DNA of 64,000 nucleotides from positions 1,054,001 to 1,118,000 of the forward strand of contig CAWIMY010000002.1 of NCBI GenBank assembly GCA_963837355.1, in the 5' to 3' direction. Source of the stretch: Aureispira sp963837355. GTDB lineage: Bacteria; Bacteroidota; Bacteroidia; Chitinophagales; Saprospiraceae. A program made the translations under genes and the position numbers. How positions within the stretch are numbered: the stretch's first letter is position 1; each line of letters opens with the position of its first letter. The notes below the pieces were generated by a model. That model was given only the letters and a program-made list of their open reading frames with translations, ran no database searches and was not told the DNA's origin. This document shows, piece by piece, positions 45,350 to 55,554 of the stretch.

Positions 45350-47590
45350 ATGGAAAAAAACAAAGCAAAAATTGTTTATACCAAGACAGATGAAGCGCCT
45401 TACTTGGCGACTTTTTCCCTTTTGCCCATCATCAAAACGTTCACTGATGCCGCAGGTATCGAGATTGAATTGAGTGATATTTCATTGGCCAACCGAATTT
45501 TGGCTAGTTTTCCAGAATTTCTTACAGAAGAACAGCGCGTATCGGATGCGTTAGCCGAATTGGGAGAATTGGTCTTGTTGCCAGAAGCCAATGTGATCAA
45601 ACTGCCCAACATTAGTGCCTCTGTTCCTCAATTAGGAGCAGCCATCAAGGAATTACAAGAGGCGGGTTACGCCTTACCCGATTACCCTGAAGATCCTAGT
45701 ACAGACAAAGATAAATCCATCCAAAAGCGCTACAACAAGATCAAAGGTTCTGCCGTAAATCCCGTTTTGCGAGAAGGCAACTCGGATCGCCGCGCGCCAA
45801 AACCTGTTAAGAAATACGCCCAAAACAACCCGCATTCTATGGGGGCTTGGTCAGCTGATTCGGAAACCCATGTTGCTACTATGGGCAAAGGTGATTTCCG
45901 TTCTAACGAAAAATCAGTAACTCTAGATAGCGCTACAAAAGTACGCATTGAGCACGTCAACAAAGACGGCAAAGTGACCGTTCTAAAAGAGGCGTTTCCC
46001 ATTCAAAAAGGGGAAGTGATTGATGGTACGTTTTTGAGTAAGCGCCAATTGTTGAGCTTTTTGGAGCGAGAAATTAAAGACGCTAAAGACAAAGGTGTCC
46101 TATTTTCGTTACACATGAAAGCGACGATGATGAAGGTATCTGATCCTATTATTTTTGGTCATGCCGTACGCGTTTTCTTCCACAACGTATTCGAAAAACA
46201 CGCAGAGACGCTAGCAGAATTGGGCGTTGATGTGAACAACGGTTTGGGTGATTTGGTTAACAAAATCCAACACTTACCTGCCGATAAACGCAGCGCTATT
46301 GAAGCAGACTTAAAGGCTGCTTACGAAAATGGGCCTGACCTCGCTATGGTGGATTCTGACAAAGGAATTACCAACCTACACGTACCTAGTGATGTAATTA
46401 TTGATGCTTCGATGCCCGCGATGATCCGTACTTCTGGACAAATGTGGAACAAAGAAGGCAACCAACAAGATACAAAAGCGGTCATTCCAGACAGTAGCTA
46501 TGCGGGCATTTACCAAGCGGCTATTGATTTCTGTAAAAAACACGGCGCATTTGATCCAACTACGATGGGAACCGTTCCCAATGTAGGTTTGATGGCTCAA
46601 AAAGCCGAGGAATATGGTTCTCACGACAAAACCTTTGAGTTGCCTCAAGCAGGTACCGTACGTATCGTAGATGCGAACGATAAGGTGTTGATTGCGCATG
46701 AAGTAGAGCAAGGGGATATTTGGAGAATGTGCCAAGTAAAAGATGCCCCTGTACAAGATTGGATCAAATTGGCCGTAAGCCGAGCTAGAGCTTCTAAAAC
46801 ACCTGCTGTTTTTTGGTTGGATGAAGATCGTGCCCACGATGCCCAATTGATCAAAAAAGTAAACCACTACTTGCCCGAGTACGATACAAACGGTTTAGAT
46901 ATTCGTATCCTATCGCCTGAAAAAGCAATGGATTTCTCTCTAGAGCGCATCAGAAAAGGACAAGATACGATTTCTGTAACAGGCAATGTATTGCGGGATT
47001 ACAACACCGATTTGTTTCCGATTCTAGAATTGGGAACATCGGCCAAAATGTTATCCATCGTTCCTTTGATGAATGGCGGTGGCTTGTTTGAAACAGGGGC
47101 AGGGGGATCCGCTCCCAAGCACGTGCAGCAATTTGTCAAAGAAAACCACTTGCGTTGGGATTCTTTGGGCGAATTTTTGGCCTTAGCTGTTTCTTTAGAA
47201 CACTTGGGCAATACCTTTAACAACGACAAAGCCTTGGTTTTGGCAGAAGCCCTAGACGAAGCGACCGAGAAATTGTTGCTCAATAGAAAATCGCCTTCTC
47301 GCAAGGTGAATGAATTGGACAACCGTGGTAGCCATTTCTACTTGGCCTTGTACTGGGCACAGCACGTCGCCGCGCAAGATCGCGTTCCTGCATTAAAAGC
47401 ACACTTTGAAAAATTGGCCACTGCCTTAGCCGATAAGGAAGAAGAAATCATAGCTGCGTTGAACGAAATTCAAGGAAAAGCAATGGACATCGGTGGTTAT
47501 TATTTCCCGAATGAGGAGAAAGTAAGCCAAGCAATGCGTCCTGTAAAGGCATTTAACCAATTGTTAGAGAATTTATTGGCGAATGCCTAA
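45350..47590 (+). CDS. icd: Isocitrate dehydrogenase, monomeric NADP type
   Basis: 746 residues, the length of the monomeric IDH class (about 740; the dimeric class is about 420). Marks: LATFSLLPIIKTF near 20, NPVLREGNSDRRAP near 136 (substrate-binding Ser/Arg), SMGAWSADSETHVATM near 161, LHMKATMMKVSDPIIFGHAV near 260, DANDKVLIAHEVEQGDIWRMCQ near 440-465, GNVLRDYNTDLFPI and GGLFETGAGGSAPKHVQQF near 578. It oxidises isocitrate to 2-oxoglutarate in the TCA cycle making NADPH. TACCTTCG at 45211 resembles a -7 element. A terminator follows. Confidence 0.97.
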   Translation: MEKNKAKIVYTKTDEAPYLATFSLLPIIKTFTDAAGIEIELSDISLANRILASFPEFLTEEQRVSDALAELGELVLLPEANVIKLPNISASVPQLGAAIKELQEAGYALPDYPEDPSTDKDKSIQKRYNKIKGSAVNPVLREGNSDRRAPKPVKKYAQNNPHSMGAWSADSETHVATMGKGDFRSNEKSVTLDSATKVRIEHVNKDGKVTVLKEAFPIQKGEVIDGTFLSKRQLLSFLEREIKDAKDKGVLFSLHMKATMMKVSDPIIFGHAVRVFFHNVFEKHAETLAELGVDVNNGLGDLVNKIQHLPADKRSAIEADLKAAYENGPDLAMVDSDKGITNLHVPSDVIIDASMPAMIRTSGQMWNKEGNQQDTKAVIPDSSYAGIYQAAIDFCKKHGAFDPTTMGTVPNVGLMAQKAEEYGSHDKTFELPQAGTVRIVDANDKVLIAHEVEQGDIWRMCQVKDAPVQDWIKLAVSRARASKTPAVFWLDEDRAHDAQLIKKVNHYLPEYDTNGLDIRILSPEKAMDFSLERIRKGQDTISVTGNVLRDYNTDLFPILELGTSAKMLSIVPLMNGGGLFETGAGGSAPKHVQQFVKENHLRWDSLGEFLALAVSLEHLGNTFNNDKALVLAEALDEATEKLLLNRKSPSRKVNELDNRGSHFYLALYWAQHVAAQDRVPALKAHFEKLATALADKEEEIIAALNEIQGKAMDIGGYYFPNEEKVSQAMRPVKAFNQLLENLLANA

Positions 47591-47648
47591 CAACTACTAT
47601 GATTCGGCTTATGGCCGAATTGTAACTGCCTGAAAATAAAAAATGTAA

Positions 47649-47686
47649 GCGTGCTGGTGATAATTCACCAGCGCGCTTCTTTTTTA
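47649..47686 (+). terminator. Terminator after icd
   Basis: GCGTGCTGGTGA (47649-47660) pairs with TCACCAGCGCGC (47665-47676) around TAAT, then TTCTTTTTT. Confidence 0.88.
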
Positions 47687-47813
47687 TCAGCAATAGCGTG
47701 ACAGATAACGCGCCACAGCGTATAAGTAAGGATGATTTAGACATATTGTTAAGGTATAGAATTGATAATCAAATTTGTAGGAAGAAAGCTTAACAAATAA
47801 CTAATACAGCCTT

Positions 47814-47846
47814 TTTGACGTTACTATATAGAATAGACTACTTTTG
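47814..47846 (+). promoter_or_regulatory. Promoter of the 47908 gene
   Basis: TTTG (47814-47817), 21-base spacer, TACTTTTG (47839-47846): consensus Bacteroidota promoter, 62 bases before ATG 47908. Confidence 0.7.
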
Positions 47847-47907
47847 TGAACTTTAAAAGGATGTCTTTAGTAGTATTTTCTTCCCATTTTGAAACCATAA
47901 TAATACA

Positions 47908-50900
47908 ATGAAAAATATTTTACTCTTATGCAGTCTGCTAGGCTGCTTTCTCACTACTTCTATTCACGCGCAAACTCAAATTGCTTTTCAAAGCTTTGAG
48001 CAATCGGCCTACCGATACTTGGGCGATTGACCTTCTCTACGCCACCTTGTCAAGTAACAGGAGATATTTGGGACTATTACAGGTTTTAGATGGATTACTT
48101 CCTTCTGATGGTGCACTTCTTTTGGGTGTTCAAGATTTACTTGGCCCTTGTGGTAATGCCAATGGTGAGACGTTGGAGATATCTTAATTGCTAGTACTTC
48201 TGTGGCTGGCTTATACCAACGTCAGTGATTGAGTTTGATTACGATATTCATGAATTTGATGACTGGAGATGATGTTTTTTACACGGTTATTTTAGATGGT
48301 GTTCCCAAACACCAATACAAATCATTGATGGAGGAACGGTACTCCTACTGGAAGTGGTACTGGGGCAACATCTACAGGTGGATATGTGACAGAGACCATT
48401 ACTATCCCAATGGAACTTCTACCGTAGGTTTGAAGTAATGATAGAACAAAATGGAGCAGGTGACCGTGCCGCTTTTGATAATTTCATTCTACAGGGCGAC
48501 CCGCCAGCGGGTTGCGCCCACAGCATTACCAATATTGCCCCCAACCGTGGCCCAATTGGTACAGAAGTGACCATAACGGGTGTAGGTTTTACCAATGCGT
48601 CTACCGTTACCTTTAATGGCGTTGCGGCTAGCAGCGTGGTTTTTGTCAGTACGACCGAGTTGGTGGCTACGGCACCTGCAACCGTCAGCACAGGAAGCAT
48701 TGTCGTACGAGAGAATGCGTGTGATGCCACAGGCGGTACGTTTACCGTCTTCGAAAGTGCTGCTTCTTGTGGTACGGCTTTTAGCGGGTTGATTATGAGT
48801 GAAGTGTATGATAACAATGGTGGCTCTTTGGGATATATTGAGTTATTTAACGGAACAGGCACGACGATAGATTTGAGCTTGTATGGAATTGATCGATTTG
48901 GTGGTTTAGGGAGTGCTGCTCCAACGCATCGCTACACTTTTCCTGTTACAGGAGTAGGGTCTACGATTGCCTCTGGGCAAGTATTGGTAGGCAAGGTGAG
49001 TACTGCTGCTGGTGAACCAGAAGATTTTACTTTTGTAGGAACAACAGCGGGCTTTAATGCCAATGACCGTTTAGAATTAATATTAGTCGCTAGTGGTGCT
49101 ATCATTGATGATTTTCACGACGATGTAGTAAGCAATATAGGCTATGTTTACCGAAGAAATTTAAATGTTACAGGGCCAAATCCTACTTACACGACAGGAG
49201 AATGGACAACGGCGACATCAGGGGATGTTTCGGACTTAGGAATTTACAATGTAACAGCGGTTGGTTCTGCCCCCACTATTACGAGCCAACCTACGGATGC
49301 CAATTCCTGCGGCATTAATCTAAGCGTCACCGCGACTCCTTCTAGTGGCGGTGCCTTGACGTATCAATGGTTTTTCAATCCCAATGACGGCAGTACTGCT
49401 GGCTGGGCAGCGGTAACAGCGGGGGCTTTTCCAGGTACTACCGTGGGAGGAGAAACAACTGACAACCTTCTTATTTCGGGCAATCTAACGCCTTATGATA
49501 AGTACCAATTTTATGTAGTAGTAACCGAAGGGGGGAGCTGCAACGCGATTACAGAGGCCGTGCAGTTTAACTTAACAACAGGCCGTTTTTTCCGCTCTAC
49601 ACCCGGCATCAACAACTGGTCGTCTTCTCTAGCATGGGAAACAGCCACCTCGGCGGCAGGCCCTTGGTTTGCCACCTGTACTTATCCTACGGCTGATAAC
49701 AGCGACTACATTCACATTTTGGCCACCCATGAAGTAGCCGTAGACATTGATGTCCGCGTAGATGAAGTGGTGATCGAATTTGATGGAGAAATTATCATTC
49801 GTAACAACCAACTCTTAGAAGTAGCCAATGGGCCAGGGGTTGATTTACAGATTGATGGTATTTTGACAGACAATGGCAACGGTGGTGGAAATGGCGTTGA
49901 TTTTTCTACGAATGGTGGCACTTGGGCTTATGGCACCAATGGTACGATTGTCAAAACAGGATCTAGCTCAGTGGCACAATACCGCGACAACTACGAAGGA
50001 GGCATTGCCAATTTGCCCAGTACAGCGATCTGGCGCTACCGTTATACAGGAAACAGCCCCAATGTAGTCGTAGCGACGATTAATATGTACTATCCCAACT
50101 TGTATTTTGAATCGACGAATGGCCCTTATAGTTTTTCGGGTGCTTCGGAGCGCTTGCAAGGAAATAGCGGCTATGCTACCGTCAAAGGAAGTTTCTTTGT
50201 TGGTACAACAGGAACCGCATCGGTAGAGGTATTTAATGTCAATACGAATGGCACCTTGATGCAAATCCAAGGAAATTTGGTACTCGGTGGAAACGGTTTT
50301 TCAGGGACTTCTATTTTGAGAAACAACCAAGGAGCAGCTATCGGAACGGGAATGGAAGTCTTTGGCAGCTTGCTCATTAACAACGATGGACAACTGAACT
50401 ACGACAATGGAACCGCTGCCCTTGATGGTCGATTCCGCCTTCATGGAAACTGGACGAACAATGATCCTGCTGATGGTTTTGCCGAAGGGGAGAGTACCGT
50501 AGAATTTGTAGGGGGAATCTTGCAAATCGTAAACAAGTTTAGTACCGACGAAAATTTTCACAACATTGTTGTTAATAAGCCCAATGGCTTTTTGCAAAAT
50601 AATGTAGGCGATATGGTTATTGAGAACGATGCCCTATTTATACGGGGAGTGATTCGTACCTCACCAGCTACGTACATTGTATTTGAGGCCGATGCGACGG
50701 CTACTGGCGCTTCCGATTTGAGCCACGTTGAGGGGCCTGTGGTCAAAGAAACCTTTACAGGAACCCCCACGATTTTTACTTATCCTACAGGAAATAACAA
50801 CATCTATGGTGCCATTGGAATCGAAACCATTCTCCATCTAGGAGAGCCTTTTGTAGCGCGTTACCTTAACAATGGCTACGGTGATTATAGAGTCAATCCA

Positions 50901-51731
50901 CTAGAGTTAGATCACGCTAGTAGGTTAGAATACTGGAACCTAGACGAACGCAATGGTGGCTCTGGAGAAAACTTATACGTAACCTTACATTGGGGGCCCC
51001 ACAGTGATGTGATCACTAGGAGTAGTTTACGCGTTGCGCATTATTATACCCAAGCACCAAGCACAAGCGACCGATGGGAGAGCGAGGGAAATACGGCACT
51101 CACTGGAAATGTCCTACGGGGTAGTGTGCGGTCAGATGTAGTGACTACTTTTAGTCCGTTTACTCTAGGGGATATTGTAGATCAAGCTTCCTTGCCGTTA
51201 GATTTACTGCGCTTTGACGTTAACAAAGTAGCGCAAACTACCGACATTGTTTGGGAAGTGGCCAACGAACACGCCGATGATGTTTATTACTTACAACGCA
51301 GCAGTGACGGACAGAATTTTGAAACGATTGCTTCTTTTGAGGCGACGCAGACAGAAAGCTGGGCACAGTACCATTATATTGACGAAACGCCTTTGTTTGG
51401 GTACAATTACTACCGCATTCATCAAGTAGATTATGCTGGAGTAAGCGATTATAGCCCAACCAAGGTAGTCGAGTTTAGCCGTGCTAGCAACATCAAGGTT
51501 TATCCGAATCCTGCCCAAAATACCCTACAGTTAGAGTTGCCTGATGTGATGACGGCTTACCATATTCAGGTGGTCGATGTATTGGGAGTTGTTCTAATCA
51601 ACACGACCCGTAGCGGGCGCAATAGCCGCCAACAACTGGATGTATCCGATCTACCTACAGGAACGTATGTTTTGCAGATAGAAACTGCAACGGGGATTGC
51701 AGAAAATCAAAAAATTACCATTATAAAATAA
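47908..51731 (+). CDS. Large T9SS-secreted protein with IPT/TIG and lamin-tail domains, N-terminus frame-broken
   Basis: Signal peptide (MKNILLLCSLLGCFLTTSIHAQ) at 47908. The next 450 bases are broken into many short frames (TFSTPPCQVTGDIWDYY, LDGLLPSDGALLLGVQDL, IEFDYDIHEFDDW, GDDVFYTVILDGV, GTGATSTGGYVTETI, FEVMIEQNGAGDRAAFDNF), then 48438-51731 is one open frame of 1,097 residues. It contains an IPT/TIG domain (SITNIAPNRGPIGTEV), a lamin-tail-like domain (LIMSEVYDNNGGSLGYIELFN), an Ig-like region (SQPTDANSCGINLSV), a long beta-helix-like region, and a type-A T9SS sorting domain (IKVYPNPAQNTL, DLPTGTYVLQIET). Probably a surface adhesin or enzyme; promoter and terminator are both visible. 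Confidence 0.8.
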
Positions 51732-51759
51732 TTATTTCCCACTTTGTTGGAGATAAAGT

Positions 51760-51797
51760 AGAGCAGGACAACGGCAACGTTGTTTTGCTCTTTTTTG
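51760..51797 (+). terminator. Terminator after the 47908 gene
   Basis: AGAGCA..ACAACG pairs with CGTTGT..TGCTCT, then TTTTTT. Confidence 0.82.
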
Positions 51798-51886
51798 TAG
51801 ATAAATTACTCAGGGCGAAACGGTTACTTTGGCACAAAACCTGTTTCTATTGGAGGTATTCCATTCGTCTTTAATTGATACCACTC

Positions 51887-52945
51887 ATGACCGCTTATTT
51901 TTATTGTTTTTGCTCTTTCCTTTTGATAATAAATAGTGCTCTCTATGCCCAAAGCCCGCAAGCGTTGGATGCGCAAGTACAGCAAGCAATAGAACCACAC
52001 AAAGAAAATTTCAAGGCGCTCTACCAGACCTTGAAGGCCTTAGAACAAGACTCCGACTTTGATTTTAAACGCTCTAAGAAAGCTAATTTGTTGTTGGGAT
52101 ATTGCTACCAAATTGGGCAGGGCACCCCGATCGATGTCCGAAAAGGGCATTCCTATCTGTGGCATTCTGGAGAATTGGGAGAAAAAGAAGCCTATCACCT
52201 TATTTCGATTTATTATGCTGCCGTAGACCTCAATAACCCCATAGAGCTAGAAGAGCAAATCTTAGCTAACCAAAGAGGGGCCACGATGGGCGTATCGTTT
52301 TGCATGTGGCAATTGTATTACTTGTACAAAGATGGTGAAGGTTCGCTTCCGAAAGACAAGGAACTTGCCCTCTTTTGGCTGAAAAAAGCCGCTTACCTCG
52401 GTCAGCCCAGAGCCTGCGAGCAACTTGCAATATTGTACGAGGAGGGGCGCTTTGTAGAGAAAAATTTGGCTCAAGCCCAACGCTTTTATCAAGCCGCAGC
52501 AGCACAAAAAAATACGCCAGCATCTCAGCAATTATCCCTATTAGAATTAGAAGCAGCGGCTACCAAAACGGACGAGGAAGGTACCTACGAGGAACTAGTG
52601 GCCTTCTTTAAAAAAGACTTGGCCCGCTTTGGTACTGTGATCGACGCCTCTTTAGCACAAGGCAAAAAATACGAACAAGCGATAGATGCCCGTAAGAAAT
52701 TAATGCTTCGTTTTGTGGTCAATGAAGGCACCGCGTCAGGTTATTTTCCCATCATAAAAATCAATTGTTACGACCAAAATAGGAATTTTCTAGGAGAAGT
52801 AACCTCGACTTCTAGCCAGATTAAACGCGTCAACGAGCACTTGACCGTCGTGGAAATAACGGTCAAAGATGCGCCTGCGGCGGCCACACAAGTAACGATT
52901 GAAGCCGTGCGTTGTTCGGGGCATTTGATTATGGTGGAGTTTTAG
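51887..52945 (+). CDS. Exported Sel1-repeat protein
   Basis: 352 residues from ATG 51887. Signal peptide (FYCFCSFLLIINSALYAQ), then Sel1-like alpha/alpha repeats: LLGYCYQIGQGTPIDVRKG, YYLYKDGEGSLPKDKELALFWLKKAA, QLAILYEEGRFVEKNLAQAQRFYQAAA (each given in part), typical of protein-interaction solenoids. A C-terminal beta-type segment (FPIIKINCYDQNRNFLGEV...) follows. Partner unknown. Convergent with the GMC oxidoreductase gene. Confidence 0.82.
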   Translation: MTAYFYCFCSFLLIINSALYAQSPQALDAQVQQAIEPHKENFKALYQTLKALEQDSDFDFKRSKKANLLLGYCYQIGQGTPIDVRKGHSYLWHSGELGEKEAYHLISIYYAAVDLNNPIELEEQILANQRGATMGVSFCMWQLYYLYKDGEGSLPKDKELALFWLKKAAYLGQPRACEQLAILYEEGRFVEKNLAQAQRFYQAAAAQKNTPASQQLSLLELEAAATKTDEEGTYEELVAFFKKDLARFGTVIDASLAQGKKYEQAIDARKKLMLRFVVNEGTASGYFPIIKINCYDQNRNFLGEVTSTSSQIKRVNEHLTVVEITVKDAPAAATQVTIEAVRCSGHLIMVEF

Positions 52946-52976
52946 AAAACAAAATAAACAACCGTGTAAGAAGTTC

Positions 52977-54563
52977 TTATTGCAAAATCATAGCCGCCGC
53001 TTTCTCCGCAATCATAATGGTGGGCGCATTGGTATTGCCGCGTGTCACATTGGGCATAATCGACGCATCCACCACCCGCAACTGTTGAATGCCGTAGACC
53101 TTTAGTGTAGGATCTACCACGGCAAGGGCATCTACGCCCATTTTGCAAGTCGAAGTAGGGTGGTAAAGGGTTTCGCCTGTTGCGCGAAGGTGGTCTTCAA
53201 TGGCCGTAGTGTCTTTTAGGGAGGCGGTAGGAATATAAATCCCTGTGCGGTAGGGTTCAAAGGCTTTGGAAAAGCCGAGTTTTTCGGTGAGGCGATACCC
53301 CCAAATGGCACGGCGGACATCGTCCTCATGGCTTAGATAACGGTGGTCGATCAAGGGGGCGTTGGTGTAACTAGCGGAACCAAGTGTAACGGTACCTGTA
53401 CTTTTGGGGGTCAAGACTTTGCCGCCAATGGAATAGCCGTTGCCTTTCTTGGGTTTGGTAAAGCCGTGGTTGATGAAATAGCCAGGGGCAAAATGGAACT
53501 GGGTATCCACGGCAGGCTGTTCGGGCGAGGATTTTACAAAGGCACCCACTTCTGCCAAATTGCTACTCAAAGGCCCTTTTTTACCAACTAAATAACGCGC
53601 TAAGTGCTGAAAAACATAAGGGATTTTTTCAACGGTATCCAATGTGTGTTTGTAAGAACAGTTATAAATAGAAAAATAAACCAAGTGATCTTGTAGGTTT
53701 TTTCCGACACCAGGCAGGTCTTTTTGGACAGGAATGCCGAGTTGTTGCAAGACTTTGGCTTCCCCAATGCCCGATAACTGCAAAATTTGAGGACTGTTGT
53801 AAGCGCCAGCAGAGAGCAGCACTTCTTTACTCGCCAAGGCAGTATGTGTTTGTCCTTTTTGGTGATAAGCGACGCCTGTAGCGATGCCTTTTTCGATTAG
53901 AAGGCGCTCTACTTGGGCGTGGATTTCTACGGTTAAATTGGGGCGATCAATGACAGGATGCAAATAGGCCCGCGCGGCGCTCCAGCGTTCGCCTTGGTGT
54001 TGGGTCACTTGATAATAACCAAAGCCCGCTTGTTGTGCGCCATTAAAATCTTCGTTTTTGGAATAGCCCAATTCTTGCCCCGCTTCTACAAAAAGAGCCG
54101 ATAAAGGATTGCTATAATTGCGGTTGGTAACGCGGAGCGGCCCGTCCTTGCCGTGGTAGTCGTTGTCAAAAATTGCTTGATTTTCTGATTGCTTGAAATA
54201 AGGCAAGACTTCCTCATAAGACCAACCTGTATTGCCCAAAGCACTCCATTCGTCATAGTCTTGGCGGTTGCCCCGAATATAAATCATGGCATTGTTGCTA
54301 CTACATCCCCCTAACATTTTTCCACGCGGCAAGTACAACCGTCGGTTATTCATACTCGGCATCGGCTGTGTATAAAAGGCATGATCCAAGGCCGTTTTAA
54401 AAGTCTTAGGAAAAGCCGCAGGAATTTTTACGTTCGCATGGTTGTCTTTGCCGCCTGCTTCGAGGAGCAAGACGCGGTTGTTGGGATCGGCGCTGAGGCG
54501 ATTGGCTAAGACGCAGCCTGCCGAGCCTGCGCCAATAATGATGTAGTCGAAAGTAGGGAGCAT
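52977..54563 (-). CDS. GMC-family oxidoreductase (choline-dehydrogenase-like)
   Basis: 528 residues from ATG 54563. FAD-binding Rossmann motif YIIIGAGSAGCVLANRLS at the start, GMC signature GKMLGGCSSNNAMIYIRG near 80, LSAGAYNSPQILQLSGIG near 260 and the C-terminal HPTSTCKMG ... DPTLKVYGIQQLRVVDASIMP with the catalytic-region Asn in RGNTNAPTIMIAE. Resembles BetA and alcohol dehydrogenases of the family; the substrate is not clear. No signal peptide. No betB/betT nearby. Confidence 0.9.
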   Translation of the reverse strand: MLPTFDYIIIGAGSAGCVLANRLSADPNNRVLLLEAGGKDNHANVKIPAAFPKTFKTALDHAFYTQPMPSMNNRRLYLPRGKMLGGCSSNNAMIYIRGNRQDYDEWSALGNTGWSYEEVLPYFKQSENQAIFDNDYHGKDGPLRVTNRNYSNPLSALFVEAGQELGYSKNEDFNGAQQAGFGYYQVTQHQGERWSAARAYLHPVIDRPNLTVEIHAQVERLLIEKGIATGVAYHQKGQTHTALASKEVLLSAGAYNSPQILQLSGIGEAKVLQQLGIPVQKDLPGVGKNLQDHLVYFSIYNCSYKHTLDTVEKIPYVFQHLARYLVGKKGPLSSNLAEVGAFVKSSPEQPAVDTQFHFAPGYFINHGFTKPKKGNGYSIGGKVLTPKSTGTVTLGSASYTNAPLIDHRYLSHEDDVRRAIWGYRLTEKLGFSKAFEPYRTGIYIPTASLKDTTAIEDHLRATGETLYHPTSTCKMGVDALAVVDPTLKVYGIQQLRVVDASIMPNVTRGNTNAPTIMIAEKAAAMILQ

Positions 54564-54667
54564 GGATAGGAGATTGATGGAAAAATAAGAAGTGTTCCAA
54601 CAAAATAAACAAATCACCTATAGAAACACAATGCGCGTATAGGGGATTTATAGAAACAGTCGCTTTC

Positions 54668-55072
54668 CTACCAAGAATCATCTTGCTTTTTTCGCCCGCC
54701 AACCATACCGCTCAACAGCAAGCCCAAGCCTCCACAAAGCAGCACCAAAATCACAATCAAATCAAAGGCACTTTGCCCATACAAGCTAAAGCGCGTATTA
54801 AACAACACCCCAAAGATGAGCGCGGCAACTGACCCGACGGCCACCAACCAGCCAATCGGATTACGAGCGTTGAAGAAAATCATTCCAATACCCAACATCA
54901 TAACAATCAAAATAGACCCTGAGGTAATGCCAAAACCACCTACATTGTACAGGGCGCTGTGTCCCCCTCGGAACATACTGCCCATATCGACCCGAATAGC
55001 ACTGAGCATTAAATAAAGACCGCCTACAAACATGATAAAGCCCATAAAAGAGCGTACAGAACTATTTCCCAT
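54668..55072 (-). CDS. Small four-helix membrane protein
   Basis: 134 residues, not recognised. Four hydrophobic segments (SFMGFIMFVGGLYLMLSAI, GSILIVMMLGIGMIFF, GWLVAVGSVAALIFGVLF, LIVILVLLCGGLGLLLSG) with short polar loops and a basic tail. Followed on the same strand by the GMC gene after 104 bases. Confidence 0.7.
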   Translation of the reverse strand: MGNSSVRSFMGFIMFVGGLYLMLSAIRVDMGSMFRGGHSALYNVGGFGITSGSILIVMMLGIGMIFFNARNPIGWLVAVGSVAALIFGVLFNTRFSLYGQSAFDLIVILVLLCGGLGLLLSGMVGGRKKQDDSW

Positions 55073-55554
55073 AACTTGGTTTTTAATGTTGGTTGGATAA
55101 AGGTTATTTGGTGGGCGTACTAGAACAATAGTATAGACTATTCAAAAAAAAACACCGAAGGTAAAGATACACAAAAGCCCCTGCTCCCAGAAAAAAAGTA
55201 AGGGCTAGCCGACTTCTAAAATACAAGTATTATCTTGAAATAGTTCAGGTAAGGATAGTCGATGAACTATTTATACCAGAATAGAAATAACCACTTCTTA
55301 TCACCCTATTCCTATGCGAAAAATACACGTGATAAAGCCTTTTTCTTTGCTTATTTTGATTAGTATAATGGGAGTTGCCCCGTCGGCAATAACCAATCAG
55401 TAAACCTGATCTAATTAGCAGGGGATTAGGACAAATAATTCAGGAACAAGACCGCGAGTAAAAAATCCCCTCAACAAAGTTTCTATTTTTCCTGTTCCCT
55501 AGTTACCTTGTATACTACAAGAATACTTATTTGACCCCGCTCAACTATACCAAC
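55073..55554. other. Intergenic region upstream of acs
   Basis: 480 bases between divergent genes. On the minus strand TACCTTCG near 55160 resembles a -7 element for the membrane-protein gene. A 29-codon frame at 55314-55403 encodes a signal-like peptide (MRKIHVIKPFSLLILISIM...) and then stops; probably not a gene. No clear acs promoter. Confidence 0.4.

Noticed and set aside
55314..55403. 29-codon signal-peptide-like frame upstream of acs
   Set aside because: No continuation in any frame and no supporting promoter or terminator; could be a gene remnant but evidence is insufficient.
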